DNA from: Locusta migratoria
Lineage: Eukaryota > Arthropoda > Insecta > Orthoptera > Acrididae
Assembly: GCA_026315105.1 (NCBI GenBank)
Contig: CM048746.1
Coordinates: 350,952,548 to 351,016,547 of the forward strand
DNA length: 64,000 nt
Direction: 5' to 3'
Shown: in pieces, positions 55,834 through 64,000 of the stretch
Numbering within the stretch: the stretch's first letter is position 1
How the letters are laid out: every line of letters begins with the position of its first letter
Made by a program: the position numbers and the translations under genes
The notes under the pieces: model-generated
The model's input: the letters and a program-made list of their open reading frames with translations, nothing else
Told to the model about the DNA's origin: nothing
Database searches by the model: none

Positions 55834-56283
55834 TCAATAGGCCATCAAGAAACGGATAATGGCATCGTCCACAGAGCAGGAGGTGACATATTTGCGCATT
55901 TGAACTTTAAAAGTATGCACAATCTGTTCCACCTCACCATTAGACTGAAGATGAAATGGAGGAACCGTAATGTGGCAAATGCCCAGACGAGTACAAAAAT
56001 CTTGAAAAACAGAAGTAGTGAATTGAGTGCCATTATCCAAAACAAGTGTTTGCGGAAAACCCCCCAAGGCAAAAATTTTAGGCAGCGACTGAATAGTTAC
56101 AGCAGTGGACATGGTATGACAACGAAAAAAGTATGGAAAATTTGAATAAGCATCCACAAGAAAAACCCAATAATAGTTAAGGAAGGGTCCCACGTAATTC
56201 ATATGCACTTGTTCCCATGGCTGTTGGGATTGTGGCCAAGAAGATAGACACACCCGAGGTGCCGCCTTTTGCAAAGCGCACAA
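55834..56283 (-). pseudogene. Gypsy integrase core
   Basis: 149 codons open: WEQVHMNYVGPFLNYYW, VDAYSNFPYFFR, TLVLDNGTQFTTSVFQDF, PPFHLQSNGEVEQIV. The D-D-35-E triad is present only in part: the first catalytic Asp, expected in H-I-D-F, is Asn here (H-M-N-Y). The second (LDNGTQF) and the Glu (SNGEVEQ) remain. The zinc-finger N-terminus is mostly lost. Confidence 0.8.
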
Positions 56284-56378
56284 CTAGCACTTAGCTACCA
56301 GCCTCATAATGTCACCATCGATAACCAAAACACATGTCAGTGAGCCAATGTTTTCATGCGGGAAATTCCTAGTGTCCT

Positions 56379-56867
56379 TCATGAAGCACCTGAAGGACTT
56401 TTGAACGAAGTTCCACCGGGATCAGTACCCGTCTGTAGCCAAAAGGAGAACCCTGCCCCATTCAGACAGACGAAACTGGAAAGAATAGTTGCAGAGGGGA
56501 TCTTAAGCCCTACCGGAGGGGTGTCTGGCCAGCCCACAAGAATGTAGTGAAGAACGCGCTGCAGCACCGTATTGGACGTCACTGCCTTAGCCAAGACTGG
56601 TACAGAAATAGGAAAACCATCAACAGTAGCCTGAGCTTCCCCATCCAGATAAAAGCACAAAAGTTCTTCTCTATCAAAGTCAGGATCAGGAGCTGTCAAG
56701 AGGCGAGATAATGCGTCTGCGTTAGCATGTTGCGCTGTCGGACAGAAAAGATCTCATAATTATAACGAGAAAGAAAGAGAGCCCAATGCTGCAATCTATG
56801 AGCTGCTTTGTCTGGAAGCGCCGCTAAAAGGTGAAATAGAGAGACCAAGGACTTATGAACAGTTAGA
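56379..56867 (-). pseudogene. Gypsy RNase H end and integrase N-terminal scraps
   Basis: From the LINE junction inward: VHKSLVSLFHL.AALPDKAAH and RLQHWALFLSRYNYEI, the RNase H end, then DPDFDREELLCFYLDGE (56699-56640) in the linker before the integrase. A stop or shift lies between. Confidence 0.7.
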
Positions 56868-59800
56868 TTAGATTAGATTATTTATTTGTTCCGTAGATCC
56901 ATATTGAGGGGATCCTCGTGGATGTGGAACATGTCAAGAAACAAAATTTACAAGTTGAATAACAGATAATACTGATAATATAAATACAAATACATACACT
57001 TATAAATACAGATAATACAGATACATAATTTTTTAAGTTTTTTTTTTGCTGATAATATAATAATACTAATATAGTATGAGTGCATGCATCATTTGGTACA
57101 ATTTATAAATTCACTAATGGAGTAGAAGGAGTTGGCCACTAGAAACTCTTTTAGGTTCCTCTTAAACTGATCTTTATTTGTAGCTAAATTTTTTATACTT
57201 AATGGTAAATTATTGAAAATGTGTGTTCCTGAGTAGTGGACCCCTTTTTGAACTAAAGTAAGTGCTTTTAAATCCTTGTGTAGATCATTTTTATTTCTAG
57301 TATTGTATGTATGAACTGAGCTCTTTGTTGGGAAAAGGGATATATTATTTATGACAAATTTCATTAAGGAATAAATATACTGAGAGGCAGTAGTTAATAT
57401 ACCCAGTTCTTTGAAGAGGCTTCTACAAGACGTCCATGAATTTACTCCACAAATAATACGTATTATACGTTTTTGGACTCTGAAGACTTTTGACTGACTT
57501 GAAGAGTTACCCCAAAATATTATACCATATGACATTAAGGATTGAAAGTAAGCAAAGTATGCAAGCTTTGTTATTTTTATGTCTCCTATGTCTGATAACA
57601 CTCGTATTGAAAATACAGATTTGTTGAGTTGTTTCTGCAGTTCTGTGGTGTGCTCCTCCCAACTAAATTTATTATCAAGCTGTAATCCCAGGAATTTAAT
57701 ACTGTGAACCTCTTCTATCTGCTCTTCTTCATACTTAATGCATATGCTGTCAGGAAATCTCTTACATGTTCTGAACTGCAAGTAGTGCGTCTTTTCAAAG
57801 TTTAATGACAATGAGTTGGCTTTAAACCATTTATTAATGTTCATGAAAATATCATTAGCAGACTTTTCTATCACTATACTTGACGTACTCTTTATTGCAA
57901 TACTTATATCATCTGCAAACAAAACGAACTCTGCTTCTGGTAGTGTAACTGATGAGAGATCATTAATGTACACAAGAAAAAGCAGTGGCCCTAAGATGGA
58001 TCCTTGTGGAACACCACATGTAATTTCTTCCCAATCCGATGATGACTGTTGGCCTAATTCACTAGTCACTTGCACTGACACCCTTTGTTTCCTGTTAGTG
58101 AGGTACGACTTGAACCATTTTGCAGCATTTCCCGTGACCCCATAGAATTCTAATTTACTTAAAAGGATGTTATGGTTCACACAATCAAATGCCTTTGACA
58201 AATCACAGAAAATACCTGCTGCTTGCAATTTATTATCTAATGAATTAAGTACATTCTCACTGAAAGTGTAAATAGCCTTCTCAATATCTGAACCTTTCAG
58301 AAATCCAAACTGTGTTCTAGACAATATGCCATTTGTGGTTAAGTGGTTGAGAAGCTGCTTGTACATTACCTTTTCTATAATTTTTGAGAATGCTGGCAAA
58401 AGTGAAATGGGTCTGTAGTTTGATGGTATCTCTTTATCCCCCTTCTTGAAGAGAGGTTTAATATCTGCATATTTTAGCCATTCAGGAAATGTTCCCGTTA
58501 TAACAGACTGGTTACACAAATAACTTAAGATTGTGCTAAGTTCACAAGAACAAGCTTTAATTAACTTTGTTGATATTTCATCGTAACCACTGGAATTCTT
58601 TGTTTTTAAAGATTTTATTATGGAAGATATTTCTTGTGGTGAAGTGACTAACATATTCATGTGTGTGAAGTTATTTGTAAATGCTAGTTTCAAATATTCA
58701 AGCGCATTATTTACTGACCCAGACAATCCCATACTATCAGTAACGGATATAAAGTACTTGTTAAATAGATTTGCCACACTATGCCCATCAGTATCTAATG
58801 TCTCAGCTACTCTTAATCGTACCTGCTCTTGTTCCTTTCTGGTTCTACCAGTCTCTTCTTTCACTATATCCCATATTGTTTTTATTTGGTTTCCTGATGT
58901 TGCTATCTTCTTTTCATAGTGCATTTGTTTAGATACCTGAATAACTTTTTTTAATATTTTACAGTATTCCTTATATTTAGTTAAATCATCATCATTGCAA
59001 CTACTCTTGGCTGATAGATACATTTTCCTTTTTGTCTTACATGAAATCTTTATTCCTTGTGTAATCCAAGGTTTTATTATAGACTTCTGTTTAATTCGCA
59101 TTACTTTTAGAGGAAAACAGTTTTCAAACATGATACTAACATTATTAATGAATACATTATATTTTTCATTCATGGCATTAGCACTATATACATCTTTCCA
59201 GTTCATGTCTTTGAGGAGTTTTCTAAAATTTTCAATTTTTGGTGGGTTGACTACTCTCCTGTATGTACATTTTGCAGTCTTCATAATCTGTTTAGAATCT
59301 ATACCTAAAACAAGGAGCTGCATATCATGATCTGACAGGCCATTTATTATTGGTTTTATGATATGATATTGTTCCTTTGATTTGTCTATAAAAATATTAT
59401 TAATTGCTGTCCTAGAGGTTTTAGTTACCCTAGTTGGAAAGTTTACGGTGTGTGTTAGATTGAAAGACAAAGTTACTGACTGCAATAAATTTTTACTGGA
59501 GGACTGCATAAGAAAATCTGTATTAAAGTCACCAGCAACCAGGATTTCTTTATTTCTTCCTGTTAAATAACCCAATAGAGCTTCTAGATGATTTAGGAAT
59601 AGATTATAATTTCCTGCAGGTGCTCGGTAAATAGTTACTATTATATAGCATCTGTTATGGAATTCTACTTCTGTTGCACAAGCTTCTAAATGCTGCTCTA
59701 GACAGAATTTATTTATATCAATATTCTTGAATTTATAGCAGTTTTTAATGAATGTGGCAACTCCTCCTCCCTCCATATCTACTCTACAGAAGTGTGAAGC

Positions 59801-59970
59801 TAAATTAAATCCTGGAATGTTTAACATATCTATACCAGTGGCCACATGATGCTCAGAGAGGCAAATTATGTCAATTGGGCTAGAGGAATCTATTTCATCA
59901 ATACAAATGAGTAGTTCATCAAGTTTATTTCTGAGTCCTGGAATATTTTTATGTATAATGAGGTAGAACT
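56868..59970 (-). mobile_element. Jockey/CR1-type LINE inserted in the Gypsy element
   Basis: 5'-truncated LINE on the minus strand. The 3' end is (TAATC)n at 56866-56881; the 3' UTR has GGAACAAATAAAT. The upstream junction is near 59970, where the Gypsy frame ALKKFQ passes into the LINE frame. The Gypsy RNase H resumes with about 13 codons missing, so the insertion removed or altered some target bases. It has the best preserved coding region in the window. The relatives at 37.6 and 46.4 kb are shorter and decayed. Confidence 0.8.
57089..59845 (-). CDS. LINE ORF2: endonuclease-reverse transcriptase
   Basis: 918 codons without a stop; the frame stays open upstream to about 59968 (…HKNIPGLRNKLDELL and DIICLSEHH lie above the nominal GTG start), so the true start is lost by 5' truncation. 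APE-type endonuclease: CLSEHH (Glu), VTIYRAPAG, VAGDFNTDF near residue 103, GLSDHDMQ near 169. RT: NYRPISLLPAFSKIIEKV, FGFLKGSDIEKAI, DLSKAFDCVNHNILL, GVPQGSILGPLLFLVYINDL, FADDISIA near 641, then LNFEKTHYLQF and KFLGLQLDNKFSW. C-terminal cysteine-containing SCRSLFKELGI region. Catalytic residues visible are intact, so the insertion is recent. Nicks DNA and primes reverse transcription of its own RNA in the family. Confidence 0.9.
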   Translation of the reverse strand: MATGIDMLNIPGFNLASHFCRVDMEGGGVATFIKNCYKFKNIDINKFCLEQHLEACATEVEFHNRCYIIVTIYRAPAGNYNLFLNHLEALLGYLTGRNKEILVAGDFNTDFLMQSSSKNLLQSVTLSFNLTHTVNFPTRVTKTSRTAINNIFIDKSKEQYHIIKPIINGLSDHDMQLLVLGIDSKQIMKTAKCTYRRVVNPPKIENFRKLLKDMNWKDVYSANAMNEKYNVFINNVSIMFENCFPLKVMRIKQKSIIKPWITQGIKISCKTKRKMYLSAKSSCNDDDLTKYKEYCKILKKVIQVSKQMHYEKKIATSGNQIKTIWDIVKEETGRTRKEQEQVRLRVAETLDTDGHSVANLFNKYFISVTDSMGLSGSVNNALEYLKLAFTNNFTHMNMLVTSPQEISSIIKSLKTKNSSGYDEISTKLIKACSCELSTILSYLCNQSVITGTFPEWLKYADIKPLFKKGDKEIPSNYRPISLLPAFSKIIEKVMYKQLLNHLTTNGILSRTQFGFLKGSDIEKAIYTFSENVLNSLDNKLQAAGIFCDLSKAFDCVNHNILLSKLEFYGVTGNAAKWFKSYLTNRKQRVSVQVTSELGQQSSSDWEEITCGVPQGSILGPLLFLVYINDLSSVTLPEAEFVLFADDISIAIKSTSSIVIEKSANDIFMNINKWFKANSLSLNFEKTHYLQFRTCKRFPDSICIKYEEEQIEEVHSIKFLGLQLDNKFSWEEHTTELQKQLNKSVFSIRVLSDIGDIKITKLAYFAYFQSLMSYGIIFWGNSSSQSKVFRVQKRIIRIICGVNSWTSCRSLFKELGILTTASQYIYSLMKFVINNISLFPTKSSVHTYNTRNKNDLHKDLKALTLVQKGVHYSGTHIFNNLPLSIKNLATNKDQFKRNLKEFLVANSFYSISEFINCTK

Positions 59971-60720
59971 TGAAATTTCTTCAAAGCATACACAATGGGT
60001 AAAGCCTCTTTGTCAATTTGACAGTACCATTGCTGGGTAGCCATCAGTGTCTTAGATGCATACGCGATGAAGCGCTCTGACCCATCGGAATACTTATGAG
60101 GCAAAACAGCACCGATGCCATGTTGAGAAGTGTCCGTAGCCAGAACCAACTGTCGCCCAGTAACATATGCAGAACAAGGGGCAGGAATCAAATAAGTGTT
60201 TTAAGGTGCAAAACACACGTTCACACTCAGAGGACCAGACAAAGAGAACACCTTTGTGAAGCAGATGGTTTAAGGGGTGCACCACCGAGGCACCACTTGG
60301 TAAGAAGCGATGATAATAGGCAAAGTTGTCCAAGAAAACCTATACATCTTTGACAGGCTCGGAACATGGCAGAGACTGTACCGTGGCCACGCCGTCCAGC
60401 AAAGGGCAGATACTTCAAACCCCAAATAAAGAATAGAAGGTTGGAAAAAACGAGACTTGGCCAGGTTGCAGCAGAGGCCGGCTGCTTGGAGAACAAGAAA
60501 AGGGCGTGTAGGTTCTTTGAATGTTAGTGGGGTGAAGTCCATGTCACAACAATATCATATAAGTAGTTTACATAGCCCTGAACTGGCGGAGGAGCTGCTC
60601 TAAGTAACGCCTAAAAATAGCAGGGGCACTAGCGACCCCGAAAGGAAGCCGTTGATATTGGTATAAACCAAAAGGAGTGTTTATGACCAGGAGACATTCT
60701 GTATTGTTGTCCAAAGGAAG
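59971..60720 (-). pseudogene. Gypsy RT thumb and RNase H
   Basis: Minus strand: INTPFGLYQYQRLPFGVAS region (60690-60630), a broken YDIVVT (YLDD altered, 60560), LQAAGLCCNLAKSRFFQPS, YLGFEVSA, AYYHRFLPSGASVV (60315), GVLFVWSSECERVF, then VTGRQLVLATDTSQHGIGAV, SERFIAYASKTL, DKEALPIVYALKKF. Frameshifts occur near 60540, 60410 and 60190. Confidence 0.8.
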
Positions 60721-61600
60721 CTGAAGATGGGCTTGCATGCAGCGAGGACAACTGCGATGTCCTCACAATCCAAAGGTTCCGAGCCAGACTGAGAAACTGC
60801 AGCTACATCACCCCAAGTCTCAATTTGGTCCCCAGCAGCCCGTGAGACTTCAAAAGATTGCGCCATGTTTAGAACATCTGTCAAGATTGGATTTTCCAAT
60901 TGTAAGGCGTGTTGGCAAACTTCCCTATCTGGAGCAAGCCTGAGAATTGCATCAAGAACCATATTGTCTGCATATGATTCCTTGTGGGTCAGAGTAATAA
61001 ACATACGACGATGGCTAAGACAGTACAGCTCTGCAGCCCACAACAGATAGGACTGAGTCAGTTTCTTATGCGAGCGGTAAAATTCAACCGGCACCGCAAT
61101 TACTTGTGTACATGGGCAGTAATGACAACAAATGACACATCTCATCAAAAGACAAAGCAGCCGGTTCCTGCAAGGGGGCAAGTTGACGCAAAAGTTGATA
61201 GATGTGAGGGGAGACCCATGAGAGATATAAAGCATTACACAATGCTGGGTCTAACACCCCGAACACAAGGAAGTGCTGGCGTAGCCTGTTTTCATAAGAG
61301 TCCCAATCTTGGAGGCGGGGGAATGCCATAGCATTAGACAGAACTGGAAGCAATCACTGGCAGAGAAGCCGACCGTGACACAAGGGAATCAAAACGTTCC
61401 GCCTGACCCAACATGATTGTAGTTAATCGTTGAATGGACTCAACCACAGTCTGTAGAGATTGCTGGAGAATTTGGCCCCACGGGGGCAGCTGAAAGTCCG
61501 TCAGACCCAGTCCCTCCTTTTCCACCATTGTCCATGACATAGCACACGCCAAGTCAAATACCACACTCATCACCACTTGTGCTATAATGAGTAACACACT
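60690..61600 (-). pseudogene. Gypsy gag
   Basis: Minus strand pieces: SLQTVVESIQRLTTIMLGQAE coil-like start (61490), WDSYENRLRQHFLVFGVLD and LCNALYLSWVSPHIYQLLRQ (61300-61190), then HKKLTQSYLLWAAELYCLS (shifted), YADNMVLDAILRLAPDREV, NPILTDVLNMAQSFEVSRAA. The homologous gag is at 20995-21225. The zinc-knuckle part and everything to RT are deleted after CEDIAVVLAACKP near 60740. Confidence 0.75.
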
Positions 61601-61688
61601 TATGCAAGCTATGTAAGCCGCGACCAGTACAGAAGTCTTGAATTGTCTCGTTCAAGGTTTGAGAACCTACAATGTGAGCGGTTCCCAC

Positions 61689-61893
61689 TCCAATCCATGC
61701 AAACAGCACAAAGTACAGCCACGAAGCACACACTAGTTCATAAACACTGATGAAACCATGCAGGATAGAAGCAGCCGCAACTGGGCACGGCAGCTCTCTT
61801 TAACGGCCGCACAGCCATGAGGTGCAGCACGATAGCCCAGCCAGTACTGCACAACAGCCAGTCCTGGTAATGGGCTGCACACCGTTCAAACAT
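61689..61893 (-). repeat. 5' LTR of the Gypsy element
   Basis: In coding orientation ATGTTTGAACGGTG to GCATGGATTGGA; followed by GTGGGAACCGCTC as the probable primer-binding region. A number of differences from the 3' LTR show that the element is old. Confidence 0.75.
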
Positions 61894-61897
61894 ACAC

Positions 61898-62819
61898 TCC
61901 ACATGTTACCACACAAACATTATATTTCATCACAAGTATTAATTGCATTGTCATGCTATACTAATTATGACAGTGCAAATAATACTTCTTAAGTGACTAC
62001 AATCTCTAATATCAGTTCTTAATTTTGTATTGACAGGAATCTTAGGTGTTGTTCTTGTGTAATCTTTTCCAGAAAAACTGGAACTTGATGGAAGTTTTCT
62101 GATATTATTTCTGCACACAGCAAGTGCAGAAATGGCGTTCTCCAGAAAACTCCCACTAAAATCCAATCAGTGATTACACAAATAGTACTATTAACTGAGC
62201 ATCAGTTTGAGCACAGTTGACACTCTTTGCAAAAGGAATTAATCAAATCACATGTTTTGGGCATCCGCTCTGGTTCATATTCAGGTTTACTCATACACTG
62301 TTACAAACTTACAATAAGACAGATATTCTAATACCTGTATAAATGGGCACCAGTTCTGGCTAAACCAAAAACTTTTCACTCCATGTCTGTAGCTCAAATA
62401 GCAGCAATACCACTCCAAACTACAATTCTGCTTGTGCTATTTTGAAACAGGCATGGTGGTAATAATCAAACTCGCTATGTTTCAAGTGCTGCAGTTTGGC
62501 TATAAATATACCAGGATGCTGAAACTTCCTGGTATGTTCAGTAATCAGTGCACTTGTGGAGTATTATGGAGAAAAAAAAAAAGGGCAAAAATGTGGCACT
62601 ATAACCAGTCAAAATGTGAAATTTTTTTCTACTTTGATATCAGTATGCTGTTGATTGTTTGGTGATGCGTATTGATGTCATTTGTGAAATGACTATTGGT
62701 GTAAAGGGTTAAGAAAGCTCAAGTTTTCCTTGCGAACTACAATGGCTATCAGGTAAAAAGACCATGAACAGCGGGTAAAATTGGCTTATCAAAACAGCAG
62801 CAGCACTGCATTGCATGAT
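61898..62819 (+). other. unassigned sequence
   Basis: AT-rich. The minus-strand frame at 61951-62166 has some complexity but no family I recognise. No Gemin5 exon found. Confidence 0.35.
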
Positions 62820-63840
62820 TTTCAATGACAGAAACAGCTATGAAGAAGCCCCATGTTAGTAAATAGGCTAAAGGATATAATAACGCAATTTGAAGAAACA
62901 GGTGAATTAGGTAGTGCAGCAGGGAAAGGGAGGCATCTTATTCCCTGGGCAGTTGTTGATGAAGTTACTGTCGCTGTAGCTGACTGTTCAATATATGCCT
63001 CAGATTCTGCAGCCAGTGTTCTAGGTGTGGCATGGGAGTTGTCCCTCCCCTGCTCGATAGTTCAAGAGATTTTGCAGAATGTTGTACACTGGCATCTATA
63101 CAAGATTATTAATGTGCACCAAATGCAGTGCCAGCATATACTATAATGCCATGACTTTGCTCTTCATTTTTGTACGCATATAAATGGATAACATGTGGTA
63201 AGGGAATATTCGTTGGACAGATGAGTCACATTTTACTCTACATGCTGCTGTGAATGCACAGAACCATCACATATGGGGTTCTACTCCCCCACACATTGTG
63301 CAGGAACATCCCCTGCACTCAGATTATGACTATGTTGTGTGGTTTCACAGCTCCTTGATTTTAGGTCATTTTTTGTTTGAGAGGATGACTCCTCTTGAGT
63401 CTGTTAAGTGTACAGTAAGAGGTGTATGATATAAAGGGCTCCTCATGCAGCATGTGATTCCAGTTTTGTAAGAACAGCACTATGCCCATACCACTTGTTT
63501 TCCTGCAAGGTGAGGCAAAACACCACGTCACTTGCGGTAAAAGATGTGCTTCAAGAAACCTTTGGTGATGACTGCATCATCTCTAGGCAGCTTCAAAATG
63601 CGTGGGCTTTCTGATCCCTTTACCTAAATCCACTTGACTTCGTGTTGTGGGGATATTTGAAGGATCGTGTCTGTCAAGGATGTATCTGTACTCTTCTTGA
63701 CCTGAAGGATAGCATGTGAGGACATGGCGTCCATATTACACTGGATATGCAGCGCCCAACTGTTGACCAAGCCATGTTACAGATGCAACATATTGCTGAA
63801 TCAGGAGACCATATTGAATGCATGTTTTAATTTGTGACCA
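62820..63840 (+). pseudogene. mariner-like transposase, decayed
   Basis: Frames give LKDIITQFEETGELGSAAGK (HTH linker with TGEL block), VAVADCSIYASDSAASVLG, SIVQEILQNVVHWHLYKI..VHQMQ (62850-63130), then IRWTDESHFTLHAAVNAQNH (63210: the first Asp in W-T-D-E), YVVWFHSSLILGHFLFERMT (63330), and at 63600-63660 SDPFT.IHLTSCCGDI and KDRVCQG, altered from the WPARSPDLNPCDFWLWGYLKDRV block. Matches the long-form mariner-like transposases with this HTH. Several frameshifts and stops. Confidence 0.7.
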
Positions 63841-63899
63841 TACCCTAATGAATGAGGCAAAACCTGCATTAATGTGTGTTTGATCCTGCCTCCCCTATT

Positions 63900-64000
63900 C
63901 CTTCAGTCACATCACATTCTGTCTGCTTACAGTGCTGTCTACATCCACATTCATACTCCACAAGCCACCTAACAGTGTTTGGCAGTGGGTACTTTGCTTA
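63900..64000 (-). mobile_element. CR1/Jockey LINE 3' end (minus)
   Basis: CTACATCCACATTCATACTCC and CAAGCCACCTAACAGTG are the complement of the 3' end seen at 7215-7242 and 53190-53250. Cut by the window edge. Confidence 0.6.

Larger units (their letters stand above)
54795..61893 (-). mobile_element. Ty3/Gypsy element with two LTRs, invaded by a LINE
   Basis: Minus-strand element. LTRs 54795-55000 (3') and 61689-61893 (5'), 205-206 bp, clearly alike; ACAC on both sides (54791-54794, 61894-61897) is a likely 4-bp duplication. A purine tract (GAAGGGAGAGGA, minus strand) directly precedes the 3' LTR. Gag is at 61600-60690. The region from gag through protease into RT is deleted near 60720, RT/RNase H resumes at 60700-59975, a LINE fills 56868-59970, RNase H continues to about 56690, and integrase is at 56283-55834. 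The element cannot function. Confidence 0.85.

Noticed and set aside
62432..62665. Candidate further Gemin5 exon
   Set aside because: No similarity to the expected segment following the LLDAEG block, and no matching phase-1 acceptor.
1..64000. CRISPR array, operon or prokaryotic defence system
   Set aside because: No regularly spaced repeats, no cas-like genes, no operon-like spacing. The window is plainly animal nuclear DNA with introns and retroelements.

Overview
This window is a piece of a large, repeat-swollen insect genome. The best guess is an orthopteran, close to the locust genus Schistocerca. I base this on introns of 4 to more than 20 kb, a repeat load covering well over half of the window, and several tRNA-derived SINE, LINE and LTR sequences I associate with locust assemblies. 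The species call is inference from memory of such repeats, not a search result.

The only host gene I can support is on the + strand. Four exons (8744-8918, 13254-13337, 33727-33789, 47856-48050) join in phase and resemble Gemin5, the WD40 subunit of the SMN complex that recognises snRNAs (rigor mortis in Drosophila). They cover the end of the last WD repeat, a lysine-rich linker and the start of the following helical region. Earlier WD repeats and the rest of the C-terminus should lie outside the window. Intron lengths are about 4.3, 20.4 and 14.1 kb, and the last intron runs past the right edge, so almost everything else here is intronic.

1-8.7 kb: a Penelope-like fragment, a pogo-type MITE, an LTR, a decayed LINE, and a Tigger transposase split by a CR1/Jockey-type LINE. 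9-13 kb: LINE pieces and a mariner with terminal inverted repeats. 13.3-33.7 kb: a palindromic tRNA-related repeat, a repeat carrying a second copy of the pogo-type MITE, a Penelope-like element with inverted ends and hammerhead-like motifs, a broken Ty3/Gypsy element, decayed LINEs, poly-G and microsatellite tracts, and a second Gypsy remnant. 33.8-47.8 kb: an antisense LINE with nested insertions, then an approximately 5-kb imperfect palindrome built from mariner-like pseudogenes and SINEs and hit by a hAT-like MITE. 48-64 kb: a SINE carrying a TTAA-flanked MITE, more LINEs (one with an esterase-like ORF), an inverted copy of the 16-kb repeat, a Ty3/Gypsy element with 205-bp LTRs that was itself invaded by a LINE with an open 918-codon frame, and another mariner relic.

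The most informative signals are structural. At least four DNA-transposon insertions can be compared with related unfilled copies inside the same window, giving target-site duplications of TA, TA, TTAA and about 8 bp. Hammerhead-ribozyme-like cores (CTGANGA, stem, GAAA) recur in several unrelated-looking repeats. No operon-like or bacterial features, CRISPR arrays, rRNA genes or convincing functional tRNA genes were seen.
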